From Ctenosaura bakeri (Eukaryota; Chordata; Lepidosauria; Squamata; Iguanidae): DNA of 64,000 bases. Of this stretch, positions 25,052 through 36,495 are shown piece after piece. The notes under the pieces were generated by a model. The model was not told where the DNA came from. It searched no databases and was given only the letters and a program-made list of their open reading frames with translations. Numbering within the stretch: the first letter of the stretch is position 1; each line of letters begins with the position of its first letter. Location: the NCBI GenBank assembly GCA_948474755.1, contig CAOLHI010000954.1, positions 387,501 to 451,500 on the forward strand. The letters run 5' to 3'. The translations under genes were made by a program, and so were the position numbers.

Positions 25052-25257
25052 CTGTTGTTCTGTGCCTTCAAGTTGTTTCTGACTTATGGAGACCCTAAGG
25101 TGAACCTATTATGGGTTTGTGTGTGTGTGTGTGTGTATGACAGTGTGTGACACACCCAGGCTCACCCAGTGAGTTTCCATGGCCAAGTGGGAAATCAAAC
25201 CCTGGTTTCCAGGGCAGTAGTCCAGTGCTCATACCACTACACCATGCTGGCTCAGAT
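25052..25257 (-). mobile_element. Sauria-type SINE carrying an internal (GT)n expansion
   Basis: On plus it begins with the tail complement 'gttctgtgccttcaagttg', then 'tctgacttatggagacccta', and ends in the head complement ('ccagtgctcataccactaca', 'ccatgctggct'). At 25117-25136 the body is interrupted by a perfect GT run, expanded from the family's 'gtgtgtgac' sequence. Confidence 0.9.
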
Positions 25258-25321
25258 AATTCTATGCCTGCCCAAATATATGTATTCATCACTTTGTTGC
25301 CATAACCTGGAAAGATTAGGG

Positions 25322-25722
25322 CAGAGCTTTCCAAAATATGTGTTGTGACACATTAGTGTGTCAGCTGCAGTGTGTAGGTGTGTCGCACTAACATAACGGG
25401 TGATGGGTTACCTCTCCTGCTGCCACAGTGGGCCAGGCCTGGGTGAAGGGGCTGCCTCTGCCGTCGCCACCATCCCAGGCTGAGGAAGACCCTGGCATGG
25501 GCAGTGGTGGTGGGCCAGGCCTGGATGGAGGGGCTGCCTCTCCCACCACTGCCACTGCCAGCCCAGGCCAAGGAAGACCTCAGCAATGGCAGAAGTAGCG
25601 GTGGGCAAGGCTCAGGTGGAAGGACTTCCTCCACTTACTGAGTTGCTTACTGAATTACTGTGTTGCGAAATGATGCATGTCTAAAAAGTGTGTCACCAAC
25701 ATGAAAAGTTTGAAAAGCTCTG
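25322..25722. mobile_element. hAT-like MITE with GC-rich tandem core
   Basis: About 400 bp with inverted ends CAGAGCTTTCCAAA and TTTGAAAAGCTCTG. The flanking octamers GATTAGGG (25314-25321) and GCTTAAGG (25723-25730) agree at 6 of 8 positions, consistent with a decayed 8-bp hAT duplication. The interior (about 25415-25630) holds three diverging, roughly 85-90 bp GC-rich units, each with a 'gggccaggcctgg..gaagggGCTGCCTC'-like part followed by a 'cccaggc.gaggaagac' part. Frames through this core are not genes. Confidence 0.65.
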
Positions 25723-25730
25723 GCTTAAGG

Positions 25731-28032
25731 AGTAACAAAGTTTGAGTACTCAACGCAGTAGAAGTATTATAAAAATTATTTCAACAGTACAAGATTGCTT
25801 GTACTGATTCAAATCTAGGCTTGGTAAAGTAAGTCTGTACCTGTATATTTTGTACTGAAGGTATGAAGACCAGCATGCCTTTAAAATTAAAATGGAAACC
25901 TTTGCTTTCAGAAAAGGCTGCTCAGTCTGGTTTAGCCCCATGATAATTAGGCTATCTTGCACTTCATTGGTTGGCCAAACAGAGCTTGGCACATAGTTTG
26001 CCTTAGTGATGTGAAAACCTGTGAGTTTTGTTTTAATTCTGCTTCTCAGTATCTTAGTGGCATTTTACATCCTACCCTAGTTATGTATTGGGTTGTGAGG
26101 ACTTTTTGCCTTCCTATTTGTAAATTCATCCATACCTTTGTGTGATTTTGTTTGAAATGTGCAAATTTTGATACCTTTTGCATACCTTTTATACCAACAT
26201 CTATATGTTTTTCTGAAGAGTGCATTAGAAAAAGTAGGCTTCTGTCCTTCCTTCAAATATGCACAATTTAGTCAAGCAGACTTATGAGAAGTATATGTGT
26301 TTTGTGCATGTGTTTCTTCACCAAAATACTTCACAAGCATGGGAAATGTGCAGCCTGAAGGAAGAAGCAGCTGGACCTGTTGTCAATCTTGGGAGAGACA
26401 AAATAGATATTTTCAAGAGAAATACAATACATTCATTTCATTCATATCACAATCTTCCTTTTACTACCTTTTCAGGGGCATATGAGATTTTTCACCATTT
26501 TCAGTCTTGAGTACTGCAGTTGCCTGATCATTTCCACTATGGATTCAAACCATTCATAAAGTCAATCCATAGTTTAAAAGTACGTGAATTATTTGTTGCT
26601 TTACCACTGAAGTTAAAACACCTATTTTTTAATACATTTATTTATATTGACTACAGTGGAAGTGTGCTGCTTAAGTACAGATACAGTTGTGTTTCCCTCC
26701 TCAAATATTTTGTATGTTTTCCCTGTGAAGAAATTTCCAAATTCACACTCAGATTTTATTTAGGTGAAATCTGATGATAACCAGTAATATCCAGCAGCCC
26801 ACACTACCTCACAGATTATTAGTCTTGTAAACATTTTTTTGGCCTTCCTTTTGCACAATGAGGAATTTTTGCTTTGGCTGAGATTTTGGCAGCCTTTGAT
26901 ACAATACCAACTGCCATTTCAAAGGGAACCTGGAGTACAATAATAAACTTCTAACTAGCTAACATGCAAGATTTTGTTACAAAGCCTATTTCTATTGATC
27001 TGTGGAATGAATAGCACCCGTAATAAACTCTAGGGATAGAAGAATTTAAAACACTTGCATGAAAGACATTTAAAAAAAAGAAATACCCACAACAAATAAA
27101 TCTTTATAAGGAAAAATATGAATATAGAACAAACTGAGAGATTTAAAAAGTCGGTTTTAAAGCAGAGAAGGAGTAATGGAGAAAAAATATGCACTTAAAT
27201 TCAAGGAAAAAGACTGCTGTGTCAAGAAAATAATGGAACAAAATTAGTCATTTCTCTTGAGAGTCATTGTAATGAAAGCGAGGAACTGCTTCTGAACCAA
27301 TTCTCTTCACAATCTCCAGGTCTTGAGCATCTGATCTTCTCAGTATGCCAGAATATAGTTCCACTGAATACTTGTATACATATATCATTGAAGACCCCCT
27401 TTTTGGCAGCAAGTGCCTTTTGTATTTTAGAGGAGCTTCTGCATCAAAGAAAGATGAGAAGAGAGGCACAAGTTAGTTGGTATCATTTAGAAAAGCTTGT
27501 GGAAGGCAAGAGTTTTGAGACAAAAGTTTAATGTAAAGTTCTAATTAGACTTGAGCTGTGAATTCAGAGCAGGGTCTAGCCTGAGGCTTTGCCATCATAA
27601 CTCAACACAAGACATTTCTTTTTGAGAATGGATTTATTTTCAGTGAAAAATCTGAAATGTATTTTCAGGCTTGATGCCTTTTAAATCCAGAGCCATTTAG
27701 CAATTTCAATCACAGTGTGAAATAACCAGTTTCTTCCCCATCCAGACAATGTCAGCTAGCATCCCATTGGTCAGTCCTAAATGGAGTAAAGGCATAGAAT
27801 GAATTATCGACTGTTGAGTCAACATGTAGGCCAATCCAATCATTTCAATGGGTCTACTCTAGTCAGGATTAATAATATGATCTATCATGAGTTTTAATGA
27901 GACTAAGAATTAGTATAGAAATATTATTACTACCACTGGTAATATTTGTGTTATTTTTGCATTTCTAAATAAATTTTTTGGACATAATCTCCATTCCAAG
28001 ACAGTATACTCAGTTCCCTCAGAAGATGACAT

Positions 28033-28033
<1 letters not shown>
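25731..28033. other. No gene seen
   Basis: AT-rich unique sequence. A minus frame at 27248-27469 reads like protein in its C-terminal half ('LRRSDAQDLEIVKRIGSEAV') but matches nothing I know, and no start or splice context supports it. At about 27818-27880 'ccaatcatttcaatgggtct' is a trace of the palindromic CAATCC family. Confidence 0.4.

Positions 28034-28073
<40 letters not shown>
28034..28073. repeat. (GATA)n microsatellite
   Basis: Ten GATA/AGAT units. GATA repeats are common in squamate genomes. Confidence 0.97.
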
Positions 28074-28074
<1 letters not shown>

Positions 28075-30690
28075 CAGGTATCAAACTTATATCAATCATA
28101 AGCTGCTTAAAACTGAGTAGTAGAAAATGATTTTTCACAATATTTAATAGAATATTGGTTGAAAGAAATTTAATTTATAAAACGCAAATCTGTATTTCTG
28201 GGTGTAATGAATTTCAGCCTCTTTAAAGTTATGTTAGTGTTAGAAACAAAGAATATCTCCCTCATGTACCTTGCTTCTGGAGAATATAGTCTTCCAGAAG
28301 GCCCCATGTTTGATGTAAGGCTACACAGAGAACCAAATGAACCAGAAAAGTCCCACCTTTCTCTCTAGTCATGCTCTAGGCTAACCAAGACCATTTCTAT
28401 CCTGAACCCAGGGTGAAGCTCAGATGTAGATGCATCTAAATCAATATTCTTCTAGGATCTCTGGAGCTAGCAAGACACCACTCATTCTAGGACCTGGCTC
28501 AGAAATGGTAAGCAAGGAACTGGATAATGGTTTTTGAAGAACAGCCTGTCTAGGCATGACTTTCTCTTTTCCCACAACTTGCTTCAGTGTGGCAGGAGCT
28601 ACATCATTCCTTAGTGAAGCACATGTCATCTATGAAGCCCATATAGACAGCCCAACTGATTTGACTAGCCAGGAAATATGAGGAACCAGCAAACAAGTGT
28701 TAGGCCTCACTCTTGTAAGTAGTTTGTCAAAATCCTTACATACTACACAAGCTGAAAAGAATCCATAACAATATCACCAGATGGTCTTGCACCTGCATCT
28801 ATCTCTGATTCTGTAAGAATTGTGGCATCCATTTTAAAACAAATAAAAGCAATATTGTCTCTAACATGCTTTCCAAATTGGCCACTGTTGGTGGTCCTTT
28901 GAGGGTTCTAGATGTTTTTACATTGGCTCACTTATCACTTGAAAGAGGTCCATTGGTCAGCATAGTATAGATGCAATGAAAAGCAGAGAAATGGAAAAGA
29001 AAACTTTTTTCAGAAACTGCATACTTTATTGCCTATTCTTTCAGTTATACACTGTGGCCTAAATCTAGATTTTAGCTCAATCCAGAGCAGACCCACTGAA
29101 TCAGTGGCACTTGTACCGTTGACTTACAAAATGTATAGATGCAATAATAGCAGAGAAACAGACTTGATTCTCTGGCATTGCTGTTCACAAAGCATGCCCT
29201 AAAATGTGTTCTCATCTGTGTTTGATTAACCTTGTGGGTTTTTTTCCCCCATTTGTTTCAGCATTCTTTCACTCTTCACATTATGAAGAAGCTTAATTAA
29301 TTCTGTTTGCCAGAAAAAACTTGCAGGACAAAAAGTATAGATAACTCTTACATCTGCCCATTCCAGGAGTAATCTAGGACCTCAGCAGGACTGCTAGCCA
29401 AATCTCCTCTAAATGGAACACTCTAAATACAAAAGCCTCTAGGTCCAGAGTCCTATAGCCAGTTCTGAATGGATATTGAAGGCAGTTGCAATCTACCACT
29501 GATCATATAGTGATCTCATCATGCTATAGAGGTGAATACTGGCTTGCCCATCCACAGATCACCGCTAGGCATGTGAATAAGTTTTAATGGTCTCATATAT
29601 ATAGTTGAGACAAACTGTTTGTTCTTTTTCACACTTGAACTCATGCTTTTGTGGTACAAAGTAGATGAGGTGAGCACATTATTGGTGAAAATGAATCATT
29701 AGGGTGGAGGTACAAGCATAATATTTCTCTTGGCTAATTATACTTCAAATAATAATTATAGGCTACATAACACCCCTAATAGTTTCAACACCAATAAACT
29801 GACTCATAAATACAGCATTCTTATTAGATGCATGCATTGGTACAAAATAAGTCATAAAATGATCCAAAACATGTCAGAAGTAGGCCCCAGTGATTTCAAT
29901 GGGATTTAATCCCTCCAACATATCCTTAGGATTTTAGCTTTAGCCTGAAAACTCCTTATAACACTAGTCAGTTGGTAGATATGTAGTCACTCCTTGTGCA
30001 AAGACCACCATATGTGCAACCTCAGTTTGAAGGTACCTGCAGCCTTGAACTGCAGCCAGATGATATCTAGGGTTTCCCTGCCATTCTGGCCACTGTTTGG
30101 TACCTGGGTCCTCACAACTCCACCAGTAAGTTGGTAGTTGGACTAGAAAGCCATGTGTAGAGAAACAGCCTGCTACGTATTAGTGTCAGCCATTACCTTG
30201 ACAATGGTTTATCCTATAGAAAAGTTTTTTTTCCCAGAGAAATCAAATGGTTTAACATGGCTGTTTAAAATCATTGTGCTAATGGTCAGGGTTTTCATAG
30301 CATAAGCAAATGACCCCAGAATGGTTCCACAAACATAACATGAGGAGGTGGCAGCAGGAACTGGTTTCTTAGTTTATATCTTCCTAGCCAGATTGGTAGA
30401 AAAATTCTGAAACATTTCTTTCCACTATAACTGATTAATAGCTGTCATTGAGGGGGAAATCCCATTAACTCTAGAAAGACAACTGGTTACCTGCTTTCTT
30501 ACCACACCTTTGGTTTACATTATCTGTTATGGGGGTGGGGGGAAACATTGTCTCCAGAAAAATCCTATAAAGTTGGGAAAACAATCAATGGTAATTGTTG
30601 GCTGTACAACTTCACTGAATGTAAGATAATATAATGTGTTGTCTGTACACCTCCTCTGCTAATATAGCCAACTGTTATCCATCTGTGAGT
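28074..30690. other. No gene seen
   Basis: AT-rich sequence with traces of the palindromic repeat family at about 29050-29130 ('cagacccactgaatcagtgg') and 29881-29940 ('gatttcaatgggatttaatc'). No coding region recognised. Confidence 0.45.
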
Positions 30691-30699
30691 CTTTGGAAT

Positions 30700-31010
30700 G
30701 AGATACAGTATATAGCACCTCCTACAATACAAAAACTAGTTCCAACAGTATGCTGATAACTCTCGACTGTAGATCTCTTTTCCATCCTCTGCAAGTGAGT
30801 TGTTCTGATTTTGTTCCATTGACTGAGTAGCTATTGACTAAAAGACTGAACCTTAATGTACACAAGACAAAGACAGTCCTGGCCAGTCAAAAAGGAATAT
30901 AGGGAAAAAGGGATTCAGATTGTACTGAACTATACTCACTTGGGAGACTGGTGGTTCACAATTAGACCCTGTAACTGGATGTCTTCAGTGTGGCCAAAAT
31001 TAATGTACCA
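30700..31010 (+). pseudogene. L2/CR1-type LINE reverse transcriptase fragment
   Basis: Across frame shifts and stops, the plus strand encodes the RT palm region: 'QQYADNSRL' at 30743-30769 corresponds to the catalytic Y-A-D-D box (Y at 30749, the second Asp replaced by Asn), followed by 'ISFPSS'. About 70 bp later 'LTKRLNLNVHKTKTVLASQKG' (about 30835-30897) corresponds to the 'LK.N..KTE.L' segment of L2/CR1-like elements. Inactive because of stops, frameshifts and the D-to-N change. Confidence 0.75.
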
Positions 31011-31049
31011 ACTGCACCCATTCCTCGAGATGGTGGATTTAGTCATAAT

Positions 31050-31250
31050 ACACATGTCCCAGTGTGATGTCGTGTTTTAAGTATGGACTAGTACTTGGAG
31101 ACTAGGGTTGAAATTCTAACTTTGCCATGGAAACTCACTGAGTGACTTTCAGCAATCTTTCAGCCTTAGAAGAAGGCCACTACAAAGCTCTCCTGAATCA
31201 GGTTTGCTAATGAAACTCTATGATAATGTTACCATAAGAGCCAGCTTGAA
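31050..31250 (+). mobile_element. Sauria-type SINE, old copy
   Basis: The head 'cccagtgtgatgtcgtgttt' and 'ggagactagggttgaaattc' is followed by the body 'catggaaactcactgagtga' and the 'ctttcagccttagaagaagg' block, then 'aaactctatgataatgtt'. It lies directly after the LINE fragment. The extreme tail is lost. Confidence 0.7.
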
Positions 31251-31699
31251 GTTTCAACAATAAACAGATGCTTCAGTTATATATGGACTACTACAATAAA
31301 CACATTCTTCAGACCATATATAGTGTACCATATATGAAATTGTCTTTGAAATATGTTTGAAAACATCAACTGTTGAGAACACCTGGGCCAACAGGTGACC
31401 AGGGCCAGGTACAAGAACTGTACCACGCCCATGTTAAAACCGCTGCCCTGTTTGCTAGTCCGTTTCCAAGTACAAGTCAAAGCATTGATTATGTCCTGTG
31501 AAGCCCTATAAGATGTGACTTCAGATAACAATATTTTTTCAAAAATTGTACTTTTTAATATGACCTGCCCATGTGTTAAGATGTTTAAGGGAGGCTGTTC
31601 TCTCAGTTTCATCACCAATGCACTTATACTTTTGGTAGGGATACAGGAAAAGACTTTTGTCAATAGAACCAGTTACTTAAAGAGGTGGTGGGATGGCTT

Positions 31700-32023
31700 C
31701 CTCTGGACATCACTAAAAACAGGCTGAATAGTTATCTCTGGAGATGCTCTAGCTAGATTACTGCACTGAGTGGAGAGTTGGCTTAAAAGCCTCTGGGAAC
31801 CTTTCTAACTGTATGATTCAATCATTTCAGATAGGCCTTGGACTTTTACCTTACTAAGTTGGTGATCTTTTCCACTGGTCTGATTTTCAATTGTGTTTAA
31901 AAAAACATGTAATGTTTCAATTGTATTATTTAATTGACTTGTATAACATAGCAGGCTTGAATGTCATGAGAAAGGGGAAAGATATATAAATGTAATAAAT
32001 ATACATAATCTTTTATAGTCATC
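31700..32023. other. No gene seen
   Basis: AT-rich sequence with nothing assigned. Confidence 0.4.
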
Positions 32024-32370
32024 GTGCGTGTTCATATAACAGGGACTGATACCAATTATACCAATTATATTAGGTATACTGCCACTAGGATGCTATTACT
32101 GGCACCTCAGGGTAAAATAATTTATGGTGTCTTCCGCTTTTGGTATCAAGGAGGTGCAGTGGTGGTAATAGGTATGCACATCACACAGAGGGACACATTC
32201 CCTGCACTCATGGTAACTGGGTGGTTTCATGCTGGTCGTGACACAGGTTTCAGCTTTGGGCCAGATGGTTGGGCTTACTGGTCAACAGGCAGGTTGGTTG
32301 ATATCCAGATCCAGACCCAATGCTGTCACCAACTGTAACCAAATAAAGTTGTAGCCTATTTATTTTCCAT
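32024..32370 (+). other. Unclassified 104-codon frame followed by AATAAA
   Basis: The frame 32024-32338 is less AT-rich than its surroundings, and a poly(A)-signal hexamer AATAAA lies a few bases after its stop (32341-32346), followed by a T/G-rich stretch. The predicted product has an aromatic/Gly-rich part ('VTGWFHAGRDTGFSFGPDGW'). I do not recognise it. It could be a retroelement 3' end, an LTR fragment or chance. Confidence 0.25.
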
Positions 32371-34689
32371 ATTGCTATGTGTGATGTGATTCTTTCTGAA
32401 TGTCAAAACTCACCCGTGAAAATGGAAAACCTTTTAGAAATGATTGCTTCCAGCTAGGAGTGGAAAGAACACTTACAAAGTTTCTTATCTTCACTTGGAA
32501 GAAGGTATCTTATGCACTGAGATATCTCTATCAAGAAAAAGTGAGCCATTGGGGGAAATGTTCACATTCTGGGAACCCTTTTGGGGAGTAAAAAATGGAT
32601 GTTGTGCAAAGAAAGGTTTTGTATGCACACCAGTATATTCTATGATAAAAAAAATAGTTATCTTAAAAAAAAAGGATAGGTTAAAAAAAGTAGATTTTCT
32701 TTTGTGTAGATATATACATATATTGATATTTGCAAAAAAGATCAAAATGGAAAAAGAAAAATCTAATCAAACACACATACAAACACATACACACAATTTC
32801 AAAATCTTGTGCAACAGGGAAAGAAAAGCTTCTGAAATTCTTTGTTCTTGCATAAAATAATTGAATAAATGAAGGTTTACATTGAGGTTTTTTTATGCAA
32901 TGGAGATACAAGTTTTAGAATTACATTATTCTGCATCACTTGTATGAAATGATAATTAAGCAACATGTTCTCAGTCTTCAAAAGAAAGAGAAAAACAGAG
33001 ATCAATTGAAGATTTGTGGCAGATACAAGTCTGATCACTAATTCTTACTATTTTACTCTCAAAGCAATGGAACACCGGAATGGATACTGCAACTGGAGGG
33101 GACTCTGTTTCCATATAGACTCTAGACACAATATCAGTACAATGGACTTCTTTGAGACATGTGATTCACAAACACTATCAATTTACATACAGAAAAAAAA
33201 GTTGGTGCCCCAGGTATGTCTTAGGTTAGATAAAAGGTGGGACTTTCAGAAGCTCAGGGGATGGGAGGGAAGATCTCCCTGAATATGATCAATGAATTCA
33301 ATTACAGCCCCATTGCCAGGACTTCCATCCTGTGCTTACAATGATACATAGTTGTGGCTGTACCTGACAATTCTCTTCAATAAATAAGGGAGTGCTCAAG
33401 AGCACTGACTTGCCTTTCCCTCTTTTTTATTTTGCTCTCTCTTACACCCTCTTTCTATTCTCCTTTTTTTTTTTTCCTTTTTCTATTCTTTTTTACAACT
33501 CTTCTGGGTCCCCAGCTGATTTTCTCCGCAAGGTTAGTTGCTAATACATTCCTAGCACCCATGCATTATTAATGCTCACCGCTCTCCAAGGTGGCAGTGA
33601 CAAATAGGGAGCAAAATTCACTGACTAGTGGGGAATGTACTTTTTAGTCATGCTTGAATTTTTCAATCCATTCTGCTTGTTGAGGATTTTTCAGGAAAAG
33701 TACAGCAGCAGAATGCGATTACATCCCCCCCCTTCCACACACACACACCCTGCTCACAGCCCCAAACCTAAGAAGCACTCTTGTAACCAGTGGAAAAGAT
33801 TATGAGTCAGGGCTTTTTCCCAGGCGACCTTGAGGGGGAGTAGTGCAAAAAGTACCTTTGATGTTTCCAGTAGCACGCAAGTCATTGTTTTTCCTTCCAT
33901 GTAGTAAGTGGCAGTTTTGACTCCAAATTGACTATGCGTGCAGTCAAGTAAATTATAATATTTTAAGTAGGCTACACAAGCCAGCTGTAGCATTCCCAGA
34001 AATAATACCAAGTATCATGAGAAGCATTGATTTTTTTCCCCTTTCCCTTAATGTGCAGATTTGTTTCTTTTGATAAAAATCTCTGTACATTTTTACAATA
34101 TGGAGAGGCGTTCTGTGAAATACATTCAGTGATGGTTATTGGCTACTATAAATCCCACCAGAGTCTTACTTCCACACTTTCTTAATTCAAAATCACTTCA
34201 TTTAGAATAATGCATTATGTACCAACAGAGCTGCAGAAGACTGAGCAAATATATTTTTATCAGAAGAAATAGCTTTGTGTAAATATTTCTAGTTCTATTC
34301 AGTGTTTAAAAACACAGATAATGCATCTGAATGCATAGAGATGCCTTCTAGATACAAACCTGGATATAAGGAAAAAAAGTTAAAGAATTTCTTTGGTGGA
34401 GGAGAAGGGATGATAAATTAAGTTCCTAACTTGTTGAATGCTCACTCACCTTCAGTATCTGTAGTCATTTTTACAGCTAGGTTAGGCTCTATCTAGAAAA
34501 AGACTGGTTCAACAAGCAGCATAAAAGGATTGGGTGCAAATAAACTCTTAGACTTATCTGCAAATAGTCCCCTTAATTGTACTTGGAGCACTTAGCTTGC
34601 CAATTGCTGTCTCACTATATGATCACTTAAGACATGTGACAGCTCAGACTCTGTTATGCTTTTGCACAAAAAGATATATATTTGTGCAA
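32371..34689. other. No gene seen
   Basis: AT-rich DNA with A/T runs near 32645-32700, a pyrimidine-rich stretch at 33415-33500 and a short CA run near 33738-33748. The open frames across 32.4-33.3 kb are unrecognised. Confidence 0.45.
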
Positions 34690-34770
34690 AGTTCTATGCT
34701 CATTTACATGGGAGAAAGTCTGCTTGAACTCAATGGAATTTACTTCTGAATCTGGGCAGACATTCATAGA
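34690..34770. mobile_element. Short palindromic dispersed repeat (CAATCC/AGTAAG type)
   Basis: 'ttctatgctcatttacatgg' with 'gaactcaatggaatttactt' and 'gggcagacattcatagaa' reads as both arms of the family, with an inverted organisation similar to 2617. Confidence 0.55.
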
Positions 34771-34907
34771 ACAGGGATGGGGACACTGTGGTCATCAGGA
34801 AGTTGTTGGAATAACCCCCCCCCAAAAAAAAAATTCCTGATTTTTTGGCTGGTGGTGAAAGAAAATGGAAGCAAACAGCATCTGGAGAATCACAGGATCC
34901 TCACAAT

Positions 34908-35363
34908 GGCCTTCTCCACACCAGGTGAAGGAATCGCCCCACACCACTACTCACCGGACCTTTCAGCTCCCTGGTTTGGTCCACGGCTCTCCGGAGCAGT
35001 GCATGCTCGTCAATACGCGCTGCTCCGGCATCCCAAATAGCAGCTTCCGGTTGGTCAAGGGTCTTGACCAACCGCTCAAGCTTGCCAGCCTAAGCCTGCC
35101 CCCGGGCAGATCGCAGGCTTGCATTGATGTGAGCCTGTGAATCTGCATAAGGGAGCAGGCTCGCAGTGGCGCGCTGCGTGCTTTTGAAAGACCGAAAGAA
35201 ACAGGTCTTTCAAAAGTACGCTGGAGGACCACTTGGGGTCGTTCCAGACCGGACTGAAGTACAGATCTACCTTAAAGAGGTCCGACCCAGTCCGGTTCGA
35301 GGTGCAGACCTCCTCCTAGGAGGACGGACTGCACCATTTCATAAACCCCATGTGGAAAAGGCC
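34908..35363. mobile_element. Multi-hairpin inverted-repeat element, copy 1
   Basis: A 456-bp GC- and CpG-rich island in AT-rich DNA. Ends are GGCCTTCTCCACA and TGTGGAAAAGGCC (12 of 13 paired). Hairpins inside: CCGGAGCA at 34991-34998 with TGCTCCGG at 35021-35028; CGGTTGGTCAAG at 35048-35059 with CTTGACCAACCG at 35063-35074 (3-base loop); CTTTTGAAAGACC at 35181-35193 with GGTCTTTCAAAAG at 35204-35216 (10-base loop); and the perfect palindrome TCCTCCTAGGAGGA at 35311-35324. The element matches copy 2 (52954-53406) in length and plan. No 3-bp duplication is visible. The open frames across it are not genes. A non-autonomous DNA transposon is inferred. Confidence 0.8.
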
Positions 35364-35524
35364 TTTGTTTGATATGAGTTTAGAAATAGATACCCTAGTC
35401 AGTAGTTTCTTTTTGTAACCTTTGATCTAGTACTCATGATTTCAATTTGATAAGTAAACATAGTACAAATGTAGTAAAACAAAATTTCACTTGTATAGGC
35501 AAGATACCATCAACAAAGATGACA

Positions 35525-35660
35525 TATTGACCCAAATCCATCTGTCAGTCTCAATGGGACTAGCCCATTGAATCAATGGGAACCGGGTAAGCCAATGTTT
35601 CTGCAAGTCCTGTTGATTCAGAGGGTTTACTTCAGTTGGCTAACTGCTAGATTTAGACCA
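35525..35660. mobile_element. Palindromic dispersed repeat (CAATCC/AGTAAG type)
   Basis: 'gactagcccattgaatcaat' then 'gggaaccgggtaagcc' and 'tcctgttgattcagagggtt' form inverted arms around 'ttgattcaatgg'-like sequence, flanked by 'acccaaatcc' and 'gatttagacca'. Confidence 0.45.
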
Positions 35661-35830
35661 CAATATAGAACTGAAAAAAAGACAATGAGACAAGTACTGA
35701 AAATTGGAGCATTATTATATAGGCTCTGATAGAAATTTCTCCTAGATAAGCAAGTGATGTCCTCTCTTAGTTTACTGTTCTTCCATTTACTTCATTTTGT
35801 GGATTCAGCTGCTTGACTGTAATAAAACTA

Positions 35831-35932
35831 GGGCCATTTCTGGATGGCTCCTCCCTCAATTGCAAACCCCAGGATTCCAAAGGATGTTGAAAGTGGAATA
35901 ATAGCACTATAACAGTCTAGTGCGGAAATGGC
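35831..35932. mobile_element. Harbinger-like MITE, copy C (deleted)
   Basis: It starts GGGCCATTTCTGGATGGC, jumps directly to the central 'ctccctcaattgcaaacccc' block, and ends with 'gttgaaagtggaataatagc' and GTGCGGAAATGGC. Most of the left arm is missing. Confidence 0.75.
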
Positions 35933-36186
35933 TTAGGAGTTGTGAAGTGCTTCCTATCCACAAGGAATGCCCATTTGGTTCAACAAAGCTAGCAGGACTT
36001 CACAAACTCCCCTTTATGTTTTGAGCCCCTTTTATTGGTAGAATGAGCAGTGTACTGGTGCCTGAGTGCACACATTTCCCACTTCATATTTCCAACTTGA
36101 AGACCCTGCCCTCTGATTCTGAGCAAACAAAAGAGAACAAAACAAAATCTATGGCATAGCTAAAGAACTCCAAGTCAAAATCTTTT

Positions 36187-36273
36187 AGCCTCAGAAGAGG
36201 ACAACAACAAATCCCCTCTGAACAAATATTGCCAAAAAAAAAAAAAAATAAGTTTGCCCTTAGGGTCTCCATA
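36187..36273 (+). mobile_element. Sauria-type SINE, 3' body fragment
   Basis: 'cctcagaagaggacaacaac' then 'aaatcccctctgaacaaata', 'ttgccaaa' and 'gcccttagggtctccataa' follow the family's second half. An A run of about 15 replaces the 'aagaaaaccccatgatagg' part. The head is absent, and a different SINE abuts the end. Confidence 0.7.
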
Positions 36274-36282
36274 ATAGCATGC

Positions 36283-36495
36283 AGCAATAGCAAATGTATT
36301 TCTATACCGCTTTTCAGCTAAGTTCTCTCTAAGCAGTTTACAATGTGTTAGCTAATTGCTCCCAACAAGCTGTGTACTCATTTTACTGACCTGTGGAAGG
36401 ATGGAAGGCTGAGTCAACCTGGAGCCCAGCAGGATCAAACTCACAACCCTGTGGCTGCAGTACCAACATTTGATCACTGCGCCACCAGAGCTCCT
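36283..36495 (-). mobile_element. tRNA-derived SINE with (CTATTG) tail
   Basis: Minus-strand copy of the family also seen at 46044-46272. On plus, the tail 'gcaatagcaaatgta' comes first, then 'ataccgcttttcagctaagt', 'agtttacaatgtg', 'ttttactgacctgtggaagg' and 'atggaaggctgagtcaacc'. It ends with the tRNA-like head, including a B-box complement ('ggatcaaactcacaacc') and 'gcgccaccagagctcc'. Near full length. Confidence 0.88.

Noticed and set aside
25353..25634. Overlapping Pro/Ala/Gly-rich minus frames of 93 and 66 codons
   Set aside because: They lie in the GC-rich tandem core of the hAT-like element; several frames stay open because of the repeat.
27248..27469. Possible exon encoding 'LRRSDAQDLEIVKRIGSEAV'
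   Set aside because: Looks protein-like for about 40 residues but is not recognised, and lacks convincing splice signals; left as unannotated DNA.
28034..28073. CRISPR-like or regularly spaced repeat
   Set aside because: It is a simple GATA microsatellite; no spacer-separated repeats exist anywhere in this window.
34963..35372. Several overlapping frames near 35 kb that look like a small gene cluster with a CpG island
   Set aside because: The region is a GC-rich inverted-repeat element, with a second copy at 53 kb whose frames differ.
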